The notes under the pieces are model-generated. The model had not been told where the DNA came from, did not search any database, and saw nothing but the letters and a program-made list of their open reading frames with translations. The position numbers and the translations under genes were made by a program. From contig NZ_SBKN01000001.1 in the NCBI RefSeq assembly GCF_004122105.1, positions 372,001 through 436,000 on the forward strand: a DNA stretch of 64,000 nucleotides. The letters are read 5' to 3'. This DNA is from Flavobacterium stagni (GTDB lineage: Bacteria; Bacteroidota; Bacteroidia; Flavobacteriales; Flavobacteriaceae). Positions 24,793 to 35,352 of this stretch are shown here, piece after piece (the first letter of the stretch is position 1; the number at the start of each line of letters is the position of its first letter).

Positions 24793-26337
24793 TTATTTTG
24801 TTCGTAATAACCAATTGCGCATCGAAACTTCAGCGTTTATAATTCCACGTAAATCCGCAATTTTAACGCGATCTTGAACCATAGTGTCGCGATGACGAAG
24901 TGTTACGGTTTGATCCTCTAAGGTTTGATGATCCACGGTAATACAAAATGGTGTACCTAACGCATCTTGACGTCGGTATCTTCGACCTACTGCGTCTTTT
25001 TCATCATAAGACACATTGAAATCCCATTTTAATTCCTCCACGATTTCTCGCGCTAATTCCGGCAAACCGTCTTTTTTCACTAAAGGTAAAACCGCTGCTT
25101 TGGTTGGCGCAAGAACACTAGGTAAACGCAATACGGTGCGCGTACTTCCGTCTTCTAATGTTTCTTCTTGTAATGATTTAGAGAAAACAGCTAAGAACAT
25201 ACGGTCTAATCCTACCGATGTTTCTACCACATACGGCACATAGTTTTTATTTTCTTCGGTATCGAAATACTGTAATTTTTTACCCGAATATTGTTCGTGA
25301 GCTTTTAAGTCGAAATCAGTACGGGAGTGAATTCCTTCCAATTCTTTGAAACCAAAAGGGAAATTGAATTCGATATCGGCTGCCGCATTGGCATAGTGCG
25401 CTAATTTCTCATGGTCATGGAAACGGTAATTTTCAGCGCCTAATCCAAGTGATTGGTGCCATTTTAAACGCGTTTCTTTCCAGTATTCATACCATTTCAT
25501 CTCTTCACCTGGCTTCACAAAGAATTGCATTTCCATTTGCTCAAATTCTCGCATACGGAAAATAAACTGACGCGCTACAATCTCGTTACGAAACGCTTTT
25601 CCGGTTTGTGCAATTCCGAATGGGATTTTCATACGACCCGTTTTTTGTACATTCAAGAAATTGACAAAAATTCCTTGTGCTGTTTCAGGGCGTAAATACA
25701 AATCCATGGCGTTTTCAGCTGCCGCTCCTAATTTGGTACCAAACATCAAATTAAATTGGCGCACTTCCGTCCAATTTTTTGAACCGGTATCAGGATCCGC
25801 AATTTCTAACTCTTCAATTAAGGCTTTTACATCTTCTAAATCACCACTGTCTAGCGATTTAGCCATGCGCTCAAGAATTGTTTTCTTTTTAGATAAATAG
25901 TCCACAACGCGTCCATTTGTCGCCACAAATTGGGCTTCATCAAACGCATCTCCGAATCGTTCGCGGGCTTTTTCAATCTCTTTTTGTGCTTTTTGCTGCA
26001 ATTTTTCGCAGTAATCTTCGATCAGCACGTCAGCACGGAAACGCTTTTTCGAATCTTTATTATCAATTAACGGATCATTGAAAGCATCTACGTGACCTGA
26101 AGCTTTCCATGTGGTGGGATGCATCAAAATCGCAGCATCAATTCCCACAATGTTTTCGTGCATTTGCACCATTGCTTTCCACCAATATTCACGAATATTC
26201 TTCTTTAATTCGGCTCCATTTTGAGCATAATCGTAAACGGCACTTAATCCGTCATAGATTTCGCTAGAAGGGAAAATAAACCCGTACTCTTTTGCGTGCG
26301 AAATCACATTTTTGAAAATATCTTCTTGTTTTGCCAT
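24793..26337 (-). CDS. glyQS: Glycyl-tRNA synthetase, single-chain class II type
   Basis: 514 residues. Class II motifs: GIFVNFLNVQKTGRMKIPFG region (motif 1), FRMREFEQMEMQFFVKP (motif 2) and GLDRMFLAVF (motif 3). This is the homodimeric alpha2 form found in Bacteroidota, Firmicutes and eukaryotes, not the alpha2-beta2 GlyQ/GlyS pair. C-terminal anticodon-binding domain from about residue 415. The promoter box TATTTTTG (complement of 26345-26352) is 7 bp from the ATG, so the mRNA is nearly leaderless. Confidence 0.96.
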   Translation of the reverse strand: MAKQEDIFKNVISHAKEYGFIFPSSEIYDGLSAVYDYAQNGAELKKNIREYWWKAMVQMHENIVGIDAAILMHPTTWKASGHVDAFNDPLIDNKDSKKRFRADVLIEDYCEKLQQKAQKEIEKARERFGDAFDEAQFVATNGRVVDYLSKKKTILERMAKSLDSGDLEDVKALIEELEIADPDTGSKNWTEVRQFNLMFGTKLGAAAENAMDLYLRPETAQGIFVNFLNVQKTGRMKIPFGIAQTGKAFRNEIVARQFIFRMREFEQMEMQFFVKPGEEMKWYEYWKETRLKWHQSLGLGAENYRFHDHEKLAHYANAAADIEFNFPFGFKELEGIHSRTDFDLKAHEQYSGKKLQYFDTEENKNYVPYVVETSVGLDRMFLAVFSKSLQEETLEDGSTRTVLRLPSVLAPTKAAVLPLVKKDGLPELAREIVEELKWDFNVSYDEKDAVGRRYRRQDALGTPFCITVDHQTLEDQTVTLRHRDTMVQDRVKIADLRGIINAEVSMRNWLLRTK

Positions 26338-26421
26338 AGTGGTGCAAAAATATAAAAAGTGGTTTTGAAAATGCAGGATTTACAAGGTTTTTTCTATCTT
26401 TAAACTTTAATTTATACGCCT

Positions 26422-27102
26422 ATGTTATCGAATCTTATCCGCCTGTTCTATCCTGAGAGCTGTGCCGCCTGTCATGGTTTTTTATTGCAAGACGAATTTG
26501 TGCTATGTACCCAGTGCCGTCATCAATTGCCTACAACCTTACACCATAGCGAACCCGCACATGAAATTCATCAAAAGTTTTATGGTCGGATTCCCCTTGT
26601 TTTTGCAGCCGCCTTGCTGTATTTTCACAAAGAAAGTTTGGTGCAAGAACTCATTCATCAATTAAAATACAAAGGCAATGAGTCCGTTGGAACCGCCCTA
26701 GGAATGTGGCACGGAGCTATTCTCAAAGATTGCTCTATATCGCCATATCCAGATTTTATTATCCCCGTTCCTTTGCATCCTAAAAAATTTCGGGAACGTG
26801 GCTACAATCAAGTTACCACTTATGCCCAAGCTATCGCTGAGAGTTTGGAGATTCCATTTTGTGATGATTTGCTAGTGCGAAATTTGTATTCCAAAACACA
26901 AACCAAAAAGTCTATTTTGGGTCGAACTGAAATTGTGCAGTCTATTTTTGGTGTCACATTCACTGAAGAACACTACGACAAACATTTTATTCTTGTCGAT
27001 GATGTAATTACAACCGGTTCAACACTTGAAGCGTGCGCGCGGGAACTCTTAAAGATTCCTGGCGCAAAAATCAGTATAGTTTGCATGGCCATGAGTCAAT
27101 AA
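26422..27102 (+). CDS. ComF family phosphoribosyltransferase-like protein
   Basis: 226 residues. N-terminal cysteine pairs CAACHG and CTQC (residues 13-33) form the ComF zinc-ribbon-like element; the PRPP-binding motif VDDVITTGSTLEAC is near 190-205, preceded by VPLHPKKFRERGYNQ. ComF homologues act in DNA uptake during natural transformation, though in non-competent species the role is unclear. No other competence gene is in view. Confidence 0.92.
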   Translation: MLSNLIRLFYPESCAACHGFLLQDEFVLCTQCRHQLPTTLHHSEPAHEIHQKFYGRIPLVFAAALLYFHKESLVQELIHQLKYKGNESVGTALGMWHGAILKDCSISPYPDFIIPVPLHPKKFRERGYNQVTTYAQAIAESLEIPFCDDLLVRNLYSKTQTKKSILGRTEIVQSIFGVTFTEEHYDKHFILVDDVITTGSTLEACARELLKIPGAKISIVCMAMSQ

Positions 27103-27175
27103 TTCGTTAAATCCGTTGAAAAAGATTTTATGCTAAACAATTATAATTGTTACTTTGCGGAGTAAATCAAAAAAC

Positions 27176-28777
27176 ATGCTTAAAAAGGCTTTATTTCTGA
27201 TACCCCTTGTCATTGTGCTTCTTTGCCTGCCTTCTTGTGCGCGAAGAGGAACGATTTCAGGCGGCCCCAAAGACACGATTGCTCCGCAGTTACTTTTTAG
27301 CTATCCCAAAAATTTAAGCACGAATTTTACCGGAAGTGAAATCAAACTTCAATTTAACGAATATATTAAATTGAAAGATTTACAAAAACAATTGGTGGTG
27401 TCCCCTCCCATGAATAGCGCGCCTGAAATATTTCCACAAACGGCAAGTAAAACCCTTACGATTCGAATAAAAGACACCTTAAAGCCGAATACGACGTACA
27501 GTTTTAACTTTGGGCAAAGTATTCAAGACAACAATGAAGGTAATCCGTTTTCGCAGTTCAAATATGTAATGTCTACGGGGCCTACGATTGATTCGTTGAA
27601 ATTGGGAGTGAAAATCAAAGATGCTTTGGAACGGAAAACGGACAACTTTGTGTCAGTAATGTTGTATGAAGTCAATGCGACTTACAATGATTCGATTGTT
27701 TACAAAAAACAACCCCAATATGTAATCAATACTCTGGACAGTTTAAAAGCGGTGGTGTTGGAAAATTTAAAACCAGGAAAATACCGTTTGATTGCCATTA
27801 AAGACGTCAATAAAAACAACAAATACGATCCTAAATCAGAAAAAATCGCTTTTCAAAAAGATTATATCACTTTACCGAACGACACCCTTTACGAATTGGA
27901 ACTTTTTAATGAGAAAAAATCATTTAAAGCAGTTACCACATCGCACATCAAATCCAGTCGTGTTCTTGTTGGTTATCAAGGATCTGTTGAAAAAGCAGAA
28001 CTGCAACTCACTAAAAACAATGAGAAAATTCCGTTTCAATTAACGCGAGTCGTAGGAAAAGACTCGGCCGAAGTTTGGTTTAAAGCAACCAAAGGGGATT
28101 CGTTAACCTTGGAAATGAAAGCGAATAAATACGCTAAAACCTTTGGCTTTAAGGTAAGGGATTTCAAAAAAGATAGTCTATCCTTAAGCCTAGAACCTAA
28201 AGGAACATTGAATTTTAGGGATACACTTCGAATTGTATCATCTATTCCATTGACGGCATGGGATTCGAATAAAATACAACTCCGAAAAAGAGATTCATCA
28301 GCTGTTCCGTACAAGACCAATTATGATTCATTCAAAAAAGAGCTTCATTTGTTTTTTGAAAAAGAACCCAACCAAAAATACCAACTCCAAATGTTGCCCG
28401 GAGCATTAACTGACTTTTTGGGCAATAAAAATGACACCCTAAAATACACCACAAACACGCTTGATGTGAGCGAATATGGGAACTTAAAAATTAACATGGA
28501 GCGTATTAAGCGATTTCCTGTAATCGTACAATTGACGGACGCTCAGGGCAAAGTTAAAGCATCGGCATATAGCGATAATTCAAAAACTGTTTCTTTTGAT
28601 TTGATTCAACCTAGCAAATTTTTCATTCGTGTCATTTATGATGATGACAAAGACGGTTTATGGACGCCTGGTAACTTTTTAGAACACCGACAAAGTGAGG
28701 AAGTCAAATACCACCCCGTAGAAATCGATGTGCGTTCCAACTGGGACGTGGAGCAAACCATTGACGTTGGTGATTAA
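27176..28777 (+). CDS. Lipoprotein with N-terminal Ig-like (Big_5) domain
   Basis: 533 residues from ATG 27176; a frame extension to a TTG at 27155 overlaps the promoter-like TACTTTG and was rejected. Lipobox LPSC (Cys about 21). The Big_5 domain (about 35-130) has the usual start GGPKDTIAPQLLFSYP and NFTGSEIKLQFNEYI. A second region (about 150-230) resembles a carboxypeptidase-regulatory-like fold (LKPGKYRLIAIKDVNKNNKYDP). Such proteins are common in flavobacteria, of unknown role, presumably on the outer membrane. The stop overlaps the amidase gene by TTAA. Confidence 0.88.
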   Translation: MLKKALFLIPLVIVLLCLPSCARRGTISGGPKDTIAPQLLFSYPKNLSTNFTGSEIKLQFNEYIKLKDLQKQLVVSPPMNSAPEIFPQTASKTLTIRIKDTLKPNTTYSFNFGQSIQDNNEGNPFSQFKYVMSTGPTIDSLKLGVKIKDALERKTDNFVSVMLYEVNATYNDSIVYKKQPQYVINTLDSLKAVVLENLKPGKYRLIAIKDVNKNNKYDPKSEKIAFQKDYITLPNDTLYELELFNEKKSFKAVTTSHIKSSRVLVGYQGSVEKAELQLTKNNEKIPFQLTRVVGKDSAEVWFKATKGDSLTLEMKANKYAKTFGFKVRDFKKDSLSLSLEPKGTLNFRDTLRIVSSIPLTAWDSNKIQLRKRDSSAVPYKTNYDSFKKELHLFFEKEPNQKYQLQMLPGALTDFLGNKNDTLKYTTNTLDVSEYGNLKINMERIKRFPVIVQLTDAQGKVKASAYSDNSKTVSFDLIQPSKFFIRVIYDDDKDGLWTPGNFLEHRQSEEVKYHPVEIDVRSNWDVEQTIDVGD

Positions 28778-29541
28778 TCAATAATCGTAAATGTATCTTG
28801 ATCCGAAAGGAAGGCAAATCGCTTTCGATTTTCTTCTAAAAGGGTTTTGTCTAATTCTACATAAAAAATAGCTTCTGCGGTTTGGGGCGCTAACAAATAG
28901 TTCCCAAAACAATCAATTGCTTGTGAATGGCCAACGTACGGATGATTATTTCCATCTGTTCCTACTCGGTTGACACCAATAGTGTAACACATATTTTCAA
29001 CCGCTCTAGCGCGTAATAAAACATCCCAAGCCTGAATTCGCGGCGCGGGCCAATTAGCCACATATAGCGATATGTCATAATTTTCAGTGTTGCGAGAGAA
29101 CACTGGGAATCGAAGATCATAACAAATCAGAGGACAAATTTTCCAACCCCTATAATCAACAATTAATCGCTTTTTACCTGCAGTATATACTTGATCTTCT
29201 CCTGCCAATGTAAACCGGTGTCTTTTGTCGTAAACTTCTATTTTACCCTCAGGATGCACAAATAGCAAACGATTGTAATAGTTGCCGTTTTCTTTAATCA
29301 CGACACTTCCTACTACTGCTGCTTCGCACTTTTGTGCCCAACGTTGCATCCATTCTACTGTTGAACCTTCCATGGTTTCGGCACAATGTTGGGGTTGCAT
29401 GGTAAAGCCTGTAGTAAACATTTCGGGCAATACAATTAAATCGGTATTTGGCGAAATAGCACTTAGTTTTTCTTCCAACAATGTCCGATTATCACTAGGA
29501 TTTTCCCAAACCAAGGACGTTTGAACTATTGCAATTTTCAT
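28774..29541 (-). CDS. Carbon-nitrogen hydrolase, omega-amidase (YafV) type
   Basis: 255 residues, nitrilase fold. The Glu-Lys-Cys triad is present: Glu in VLPEMFTTGF (about 41), Lys in YDKRHRFTLAGE (about 106) and Cys in PLICYDLRFP (about 139). RHRFTLAGED and CYDLRFP are features of the omega-amidase branch, which hydrolyses 2-oxoglutaramate and 2-oxosuccinamate in methionine salvage and repair. Two bp after the GH92 start codon region, on the same strand, it follows that gene downstream; co-transcription is not excluded in reverse order because GH92 is upstream... here the amidase is the first gene (start 29541 lies downstream of GH92's stop at 29544), so GH92 is transcribed first. Confidence 0.9.
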   Translation of the reverse strand: MKIAIVQTSLVWENPSDNRTLLEEKLSAISPNTDLIVLPEMFTTGFTMQPQHCAETMEGSTVEWMQRWAQKCEAAVVGSVVIKENGNYYNRLLFVHPEGKIEVYDKRHRFTLAGEDQVYTAGKKRLIVDYRGWKICPLICYDLRFPVFSRNTENYDISLYVANWPAPRIQAWDVLLRARAVENMCYTIGVNRVGTDGNNHPYVGHSQAIDCFGNYLLAPQTAEAIFYVELDKTLLEENRKRFAFLSDQDTFTIID

Positions 29542-29543
29542 GA

Positions 29544-32330
29544 CTATTTAATTTCGATTTCGTCAATAAAAATAAACGCATCACCGCCCGCACCGATATG
29601 CCAATCGGGAAGTTTGCCAAAATTATAGGCTTTCACTTTAAGGTATCGGGCTGGCACTCCTTCAGTAAGTTTCAAAGCAAAATCTTGAATTGTATTTTCA
29701 TCTTTTTTGGGATCAATCGTATTGGTCACTGTTCCAATTAAAGTAAAATTGACTCCATCATTCGAACTGTAATATTCCACTTTCGTTGGCATGACAATCC
29801 AGGAGCGGGTATCTTGTAAACAAAAGGCTTTAAACCTTGAAACATTTTTTACCGATTGTAAATCTACGGTAGCCTCAAAATCTTGTGCTTGATATCCTTG
29901 CCAATCACCTTTACGCCAATTGGTCGTTCCGTGGATACCATCCAACAAACCGTCAGGACCACCAGCATGGTATTGCGGATTGTATTTCGAGGCAATAGAA
30001 ATCGTATAATCGTTGGGTTTTTTATAAAAGGTTGCGGTTACTTCTCCACTTTTATACCCCATTTTATTGGTACGAGCCACAATCGTTGTGGTAGCATCCA
30101 AAGTAAGGGGCGCACGGTATTCTTTCCAAACCGGTTGTGTATCGTCTTCGTTGAAATAATATTCTAATTTGTCCTGAGAATTGGAACGAATGGCAACTGA
30201 AACATACTCCTTAAACGCTTTTCCAGGCGCATCAATGACTGGCACAGGAATAATCATTTCCGTTGATAACGGATTCATTGTGGGTTCTTTAGCCAATTCT
30301 TTGGTATAACCCACCAACCCTTTGGGAGTAATCACCAAATCTTCTCCATTTTCAAACTTCATTTTTACATCGTTGAAATAGGGCGTTACACGGGACCAAG
30401 TGCCGCTTCCTGGAGTTACATTATAAAATCCAATCGCACTTAACACATACCAAGCGCTCATTTGGCCGCAATCTTCATTACCAATCAAACCGTCGGGCGA
30501 ATTTTTGTAAAAATTATTGAGTATAAAATGTACTTTTTCTCTCGTTTTTTCTGGTTTCCCAACATAACTGTACAAATAGGTCATGTGATGACTGGGTTCG
30601 TTTCCGTGCGCATATTGGCCAATTAATCCCGTCACATCAGCTTGTTCCCGACCCGTAGTTTTGCTTTCGCTGTTGAACATTTCGTCCAACTTGGCTTCAA
30701 ATTGAGCCGCGCCACCATAGGCTTCAATCATGCCGGGTATATCTTGTGGTACAAAGAACGAATATTGCCAACTGTTGCCTTCTGTAAAATTATTATTGAT
30801 TTCGCGCGCATCAAAAGGTTTGTCCCAGCCGCCATTTTTCTTGGGTCGCATAAATTTCACATTCCAATCAAACACATTTTTCCACGATTGGGAACGTTGC
30901 ATGAAATACTTATAATCGTCTGTTTTACCGAGGATTTTGGCCATTTGCGCAATACACCAATCGTCGTAAGCATATTCCAGTGTTTTGGAAACACTCTCAT
31001 GCTCGTCATCCATCGAAATAAATCCTTGTCGTTTATAGGCTTCTAACCCGAGATGATCCAACATCGCCGAATGTTTTGAGGCTTCAAAAGCTTTTTCGTA
31101 GTCAAATCCTTTGATTCCTTTCACCATGGCATCTGCAATTACCGAAACCGAATGGTAGCCAATCATGCAATCGGTTTCATTGGAAGCCAATTCCCATACA
31201 GGCAGACGACCGCCTTGCTCGTATTGTTTCAAAAAGGTATTGATGTAATCCGCGGTGCGTTTTTTATCGATCAACGTATACAGCGGATGCGCCGCACGAA
31301 ACGTATCCCATAAAGAAAAAACCGAGTAATAGGTAAACCCTTCTGCTTTGTGAATTTGGTTATCCCGACCGCGGTAATTGCCATTGCGATCTTGGGCGAC
31401 ATTCGGCTGCATCATGGTGTGGTATAATGCTGTATAAAAGATGGCTTTTTTGTCGTTATCTGGAACGGAAATTTGAATTTTGGACAATTCTACATTCCAA
31501 GCACTTTCGGCTTGTCGTACAGCTTTATCAAAATCCCAATCGGTTATTTCACTACTGTTTAAAAAAGCGCCTTCATACGAAGTGGGAGACAGCGTCACTT
31601 TGACTTTGATTTTATCCCCCGCGTTTACTTTTTTACTCATTGCAATTTTGACTTCGGTTCCAGAATAAAAACCATTTTTGTTGTCTTTGTTTCCTATGGC
31701 TTTTGAAACGGTCATGGGCGCATCAAATTCAATTCTTGCATAGACATACTGATCTTTGGCCCAAGCTTCACTGCGGCGTAAAATTTCGATGGTTCTTGTA
31801 TCAATCACTCGAATATCACCATATAGTAATTTGTCTCTATGATTCAAATCGATGATAAGGCTTGCCATTCCTGACTTTGAGAATGTATATTCATGGAATC
31901 CAACACGCGTAGAAGCTGTTAAGCGAACGTCAATTTGGTGTTTTTCTAAACGCACTTGATAGAAGCCGGCTTTGGCTTTTTCGGTGGAATGATTAAAAGT
32001 GGAACAGTAATTTTTTGGGTCAAATGAAACCTCACCCATCACAGGCATTACCATGATGTCTCCGTAATCAGTGCAACCGGTTCCGTTTAAGTGAGTATGT
32101 GAAAATCCGTATATCGTATTATCGGAATAATGGTATCCCGAACAACCGTCCCAACTCCCGTCAATACGGGTGTCCGGCGAAAGTTGGACCATCCCATAAG
32201 GCAAGGTTGCCCCCGGAAAAGTATGCCCATGACCATCGGTTCCAATCATAGGATTGACATATTGTGATAAATTTTGAGCGGGAAGGGTTAGCGCCCAACC
32301 GAAAAGTAAGAGTGTACTAAGGGATTTCAT
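29544..32330 (-). CDS. GH92 family alpha-mannosidase with C-terminal discoidin-like domain
   Basis: 928 residues, signal peptide about 1-18 (ending LPAQ). Typical GH92 start YVNPMIGTDGHGHTFPGA and PYGMVQLSPDT; the catalytic (alpha/alpha)6 domain includes YHTMMQPNV, GNEPSHHMTYLY and GNEDCGQMSAWYVL, the last with the general-acid/calcium-site region. After about residue 690 come a chitobiase-type beta domain (VWKEYRAPLTLDATTT) and an F5/8-type carbohydrate-binding module (to residue 928). GH92 enzymes are calcium-dependent exo-mannosidases acting on N-glycans or fungal mannan. No SusCD pair adjoins, so this is not part of a visible polysaccharide locus. Its stop is 2 bp from the amidase start. 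Confidence 0.93.
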   Translation of the reverse strand: MKSLSTLLLFGWALTLPAQNLSQYVNPMIGTDGHGHTFPGATLPYGMVQLSPDTRIDGSWDGCSGYHYSDNTIYGFSHTHLNGTGCTDYGDIMVMPVMGEVSFDPKNYCSTFNHSTEKAKAGFYQVRLEKHQIDVRLTASTRVGFHEYTFSKSGMASLIIDLNHRDKLLYGDIRVIDTRTIEILRRSEAWAKDQYVYARIEFDAPMTVSKAIGNKDNKNGFYSGTEVKIAMSKKVNAGDKIKVKVTLSPTSYEGAFLNSSEITDWDFDKAVRQAESAWNVELSKIQISVPDNDKKAIFYTALYHTMMQPNVAQDRNGNYRGRDNQIHKAEGFTYYSVFSLWDTFRAAHPLYTLIDKKRTADYINTFLKQYEQGGRLPVWELASNETDCMIGYHSVSVIADAMVKGIKGFDYEKAFEASKHSAMLDHLGLEAYKRQGFISMDDEHESVSKTLEYAYDDWCIAQMAKILGKTDDYKYFMQRSQSWKNVFDWNVKFMRPKKNGGWDKPFDAREINNNFTEGNSWQYSFFVPQDIPGMIEAYGGAAQFEAKLDEMFNSESKTTGREQADVTGLIGQYAHGNEPSHHMTYLYSYVGKPEKTREKVHFILNNFYKNSPDGLIGNEDCGQMSAWYVLSAIGFYNVTPGSGTWSRVTPYFNDVKMKFENGEDLVITPKGLVGYTKELAKEPTMNPLSTEMIIPVPVIDAPGKAFKEYVSVAIRSNSQDKLEYYFNEDDTQPVWKEYRAPLTLDATTTIVARTNKMGYKSGEVTATFYKKPNDYTISIASKYNPQYHAGGPDGLLDGIHGTTNWRKGDWQGYQAQDFEATVDLQSVKNVSRFKAFCLQDTRSWIVMPTKVEYYSSNDGVNFTLIGTVTNTIDPKKDENTIQDFALKLTEGVPARYLKVKAYNFGKLPDWHIGAGGDAFIFIDEIEIK

Positions 32331-32370
32331 TCGTGTCGTTGGTTTGTTGTTTTCAAATATACGTTTTTTT

Positions 32371-32497
32371 GTGCAGGGATTGCGAGAGGGACCTACCTAT
32401 CGGCAGGCAAGTAGCAACCAAGTGCCGTGCACGGCGGATAGCCCGGCCCCGAATTCTAAAAATTCCAATTTTTTAGCCAAAAACGTGACGGGGCTCG
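32371..32497 (+). repeat. Intergenic palindromic element, copy B
   Basis: AGGGATTGCGAGAGGGACC near the left end, an internal ATCGGCAGGC, then CACGGCGGATAGCCCGGCCC; it continues to a second GGGGCTCGC block. Order of motifs agrees with copy A. Occupies most of the gap between sdhB and the GH92 gene. Confidence 0.55.
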
Positions 32498-32503
32498 CTC
32501 TAA

Positions 32504-32533
32504 TAAAAAAAGCACCTCCGAAGAAGTGCTTTC
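32504..32533 (-). terminator. Intrinsic terminator of sdhCAB
   Basis: Minus strand AAAGCACTTC-TTCG-GAGGTGCTTT followed by T run; UUCG-type loop. Lies 27 bp after the sdhB stop. Confidence 0.85.
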
Positions 32534-32559
32534 TATGAATTAACCTTTTAGGGTTGGGT

Positions 32560-33321
32560 TTATTTGATACTTGCTTTTAAGTATTCGCGGTTCATGCGAG
32601 CGATATTTTCCAAAGAAATTCCTTTTGGACATTCAATTTCACAAGCACCGGTATTGGTACAATTTCCGAATCCTTCTTCGTCCATTTGGCGTACCATGTT
32701 TAACACACGTTGTGTAGCTTCTACTTTACCTTGAGGTAACAAGGCATATTGAGAAACTTTTGCACCCACGAATAACATCGCAGATCCGTTTTTACAAGTA
32801 GCCACACAAGCTCCACAACCGATACAAGCTGCCGCTTCAAATGCTTTATCTGCATCGTCTTTTGGAACTGGAATCGCATTAGCGTCGATTGTACGACCCG
32901 AAGTATTTACCGATACGAATCCTCCAGCTTGTTGTATACGGTCAAATGAACTGCGGTCAACCACCAAGTCTTTGATGATGGGGAACGCGCGACTTCTCCA
33001 AGGCTCCACATAAATGGTGTCGCCATCTTTGAACATACGCATGTGCAACTGACACGTAGTGATACCGGTATCTGGCCCGTGAGCGCGTCCGTTGATGTAC
33101 AACGAACACATCCCGCAGATCCCTTCACGACAGTCGTGATCGAACGCGATTGGTTCTTGTTTTTGTGATACTAATTGCTCATTCAATTGGTCTAACATTT
33201 CCAAGAATGAGCTATCGGTAGATACGTTATCTAATTTGTAATCTACCAATTGACCTTTGGCTTTGCCATTTTTCTGACGCCAAATTTTCAAATTTATGTT
33301 GATGTTCTTTTTAGAAGCCAT
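32560..33321 (-). CDS. sdhB: Succinate dehydrogenase/fumarate reductase iron-sulfur subunit
   Basis: 253 residues. The [2Fe-2S] site is in [19 protein letters not shown] with a later Cys (TTCQLHM); ferredoxin-type clusters are in [11 protein letters not shown] (about 160) and [15 protein letters not shown] (about 215). Transfers electrons from SdhA flavin to the membrane anchor. Last gene of sdhCAB with its own terminator. Confidence 0.96.
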   Translation of the reverse strand: MASKKNININLKIWRQKNGKAKGQLVDYKLDNVSTDSSFLEMLDQLNEQLVSQKQEPIAFDHDCREGICGMCSLYINGRAHGPDTGITTCQLHMRMFKDGDTIYVEPWRSRAFPIIKDLVVDRSSFDRIQQAGGFVSVNTSGRTIDANAIPVPKDDADKAFEAAACIGCGACVATCKNGSAMLFVGAKVSQYALLPQGKVEATQRVLNMVRQMDEEGFGNCTNTGACEIECPKGISLENIARMNREYLKASIK

Positions 33322-33329
33322 GTCTCCGA

Positions 33330-35339
33330 TTATTTATAGTTTCTAGCTGCAATTTTAATAAACTCGTATTTCAGCTCTTCTTTATGAAGTTCTTCTTTGC
33401 TGATGTCGTCACCTTTGTATTCCCAAGCGCCTACGAATGAGAAATTGGCATCATCACGTAAGGTTTCTCCCTCAGCATCTTGGTATTCTTCACGGAAGTG
33501 ACCTCCACATGATTCATTACGCTGCAAGGCATCCATGGCCATTAACTGACCCAATTCGATGAAATCAGCTACACGAAGTGCTTTTTCCAACTCAGGATTC
33601 AATTCATCAGCACTTCCTGGAACATAAACCTCTTTGTAGAATTCTTCACGTAAAGCGGCAATTTCACTTACGGCTTCTTTCAAACCTTCTGCGTTACGGC
33701 CCATCCCTACTTTATTCCACATGATCAAACCTAAACGCTTGTGGAAGTGATCCACTGATTTAGAACCATTGTTACTTAAGAAGTTATTGATTTGATCTTT
33801 TACGCGTTTTTCGGCTTCGTCAAATTCAGGTGAACTTGTCGAGATTTTACCTGTACGGATATCGTCAGCTAAATAATTAGAAACGGTATACGGCAATACG
33901 AAATAACCATCGGCTAATCCTTGCATCAAAGCCGAAGCTCCTAAACGGTTAGCACCGTGATCCGAGAAATTGGCTTCACCTGCCACGAAACAACCTGGAA
34001 TTGTTGATTGTAAGTTATAATCCACCCAAACACCTCCCATGGTATAGTGAACCGCTGGATAAATTTTCATTGGGGTTTCGTATGGATTTTCGTCGGTAAT
34101 TTTTTGGTACATGGTAAACAAGTTACCGTACTTTTCTTCTAACCATTTTTTACCTAAACGAGTAATTTCTTCAGCAGAAGGATTGTGGTTACCCGCAGCA
34201 TACGCCGCTTGTTTTCCTTTGTTTTGAATTTCGGTAGAGAAATCCAAATATACTCCTTCGTTGGTGTCATTTGCTTCAATACCAAAACCGGCATCACAAC
34301 GCTCTTTTGCTGCACGTGAAGCTACGTCACGAGGCACTAAGTTACCAAACGCAGGATATCTACGCTCCAAGAAATAATCTCTATCTTCTTCAGCGATTTG
34401 TGTTGGTTTTAATTTGCCCGCACGAATTGCTTCTGCATCTTCTTTTTTCTTAGGTACCCAAATACGACCTGAGTTACGAAGCGACTCCGACATCAAAGTC
34501 AATTTCGATTGATTAGTTCCATGAACTGGAATACATGTTGGGTGAATTTGAACGAAACATGGATTGGCAAACAAAGCCCCTTGACGGTGAATTTTCCATG
34601 CAGCCGTTACGTTACTTCCCATTGCATTGGTTGACAAGAAATATACGTTTCCGTAACCTCCCGAAGCAATAATCACAGCATGTGCTGAATGGCGCTCGAT
34701 TTCACCTGTAACTAAGTTACGTGCGATGATTCCGCGTGCTTTACCATCCACTTTTACCAAATCCAACATTTCGTGACGGTTGAACATTTGTACACGTCCT
34801 AAACCGATTTGGCGTGATAATGCCGAATAGGCCCCTAACAACAACTGTTGCCCGGTTTGACCAGCTGCATAGAAAGTACGTTGTACTTGCGTTCCACCAA
34901 AAGAACGGTTGTCCAACATCCCGCCGTATTCTCGAGCGAAAGGAACACCTTGCGCCACACATTGGTCAATAATATTTCCAGAAACTTCTGCTAAACGGTG
35001 AACGTTTGCTTCACGTGCACGGTAGTCTCCTCCTTTAATTGTATCATAAAATAAACGGTAGGTTGAATCCCCATCGTTTTGATAATTTTTTGCTGCATTG
35101 ATCCCTCCTTGTGCCGCAATCGAGTGAGCACGACGTGGTGAATCTTGGAAACAAAAGGCTTTTACATTATAGCCCATTTCCCCTAAAGAAGCCGCTGCCG
35201 CTGCTCCAGCCAAACCTGTACCTACCACAATAATGTCAATTTTTGGACGGTTATTGGGAGCCACTAATTTTAAATTATTCTTGTGATTGGTCCACTTCTC
35301 TGAAATGTGACCTTCCGGTATTTTCGAATCTAACTTCAT
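33330..35339 (-). CDS. sdhA: Succinate dehydrogenase/fumarate reductase flavoprotein subunit
   Basis: 669 residues. FAD-binding [17 protein letters not shown] near residue 37; the covalent FAD His lies in [16 protein letters not shown]; active-site strings [12 protein letters not shown] and [13 protein letters not shown] follow. Oxidises succinate to fumarate. Gaps of 13 bp to sdhC and 8 bp to sdhB show a single operon. Bacteroidota enzymes of this type pair with a single b558 anchor subunit. Confidence 0.97.
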   Translation of the reverse strand: MKLDSKIPEGHISEKWTNHKNNLKLVAPNNRPKIDIIVVGTGLAGAAAAASLGEMGYNVKAFCFQDSPRRAHSIAAQGGINAAKNYQNDGDSTYRLFYDTIKGGDYRAREANVHRLAEVSGNIIDQCVAQGVPFAREYGGMLDNRSFGGTQVQRTFYAAGQTGQQLLLGAYSALSRQIGLGRVQMFNRHEMLDLVKVDGKARGIIARNLVTGEIERHSAHAVIIASGGYGNVYFLSTNAMGSNVTAAWKIHRQGALFANPCFVQIHPTCIPVHGTNQSKLTLMSESLRNSGRIWVPKKKEDAEAIRAGKLKPTQIAEEDRDYFLERRYPAFGNLVPRDVASRAAKERCDAGFGIEANDTNEGVYLDFSTEIQNKGKQAAYAAGNHNPSAEEITRLGKKWLEEKYGNLFTMYQKITDENPYETPMKIYPAVHYTMGGVWVDYNLQSTIPGCFVAGEANFSDHGANRLGASALMQGLADGYFVLPYTVSNYLADDIRTGKISTSSPEFDEAEKRVKDQINNFLSNNGSKSVDHFHKRLGLIMWNKVGMGRNAEGLKEAVSEIAALREEFYKEVYVPGSADELNPELEKALRVADFIELGQLMAMDALQRNESCGGHFREEYQDAEGETLRDDANFSFVGAWEYKGDDISKEELHKEELKYEFIKIAARNYK

Positions 35340-35352
35340 ATCGCGATGTTGA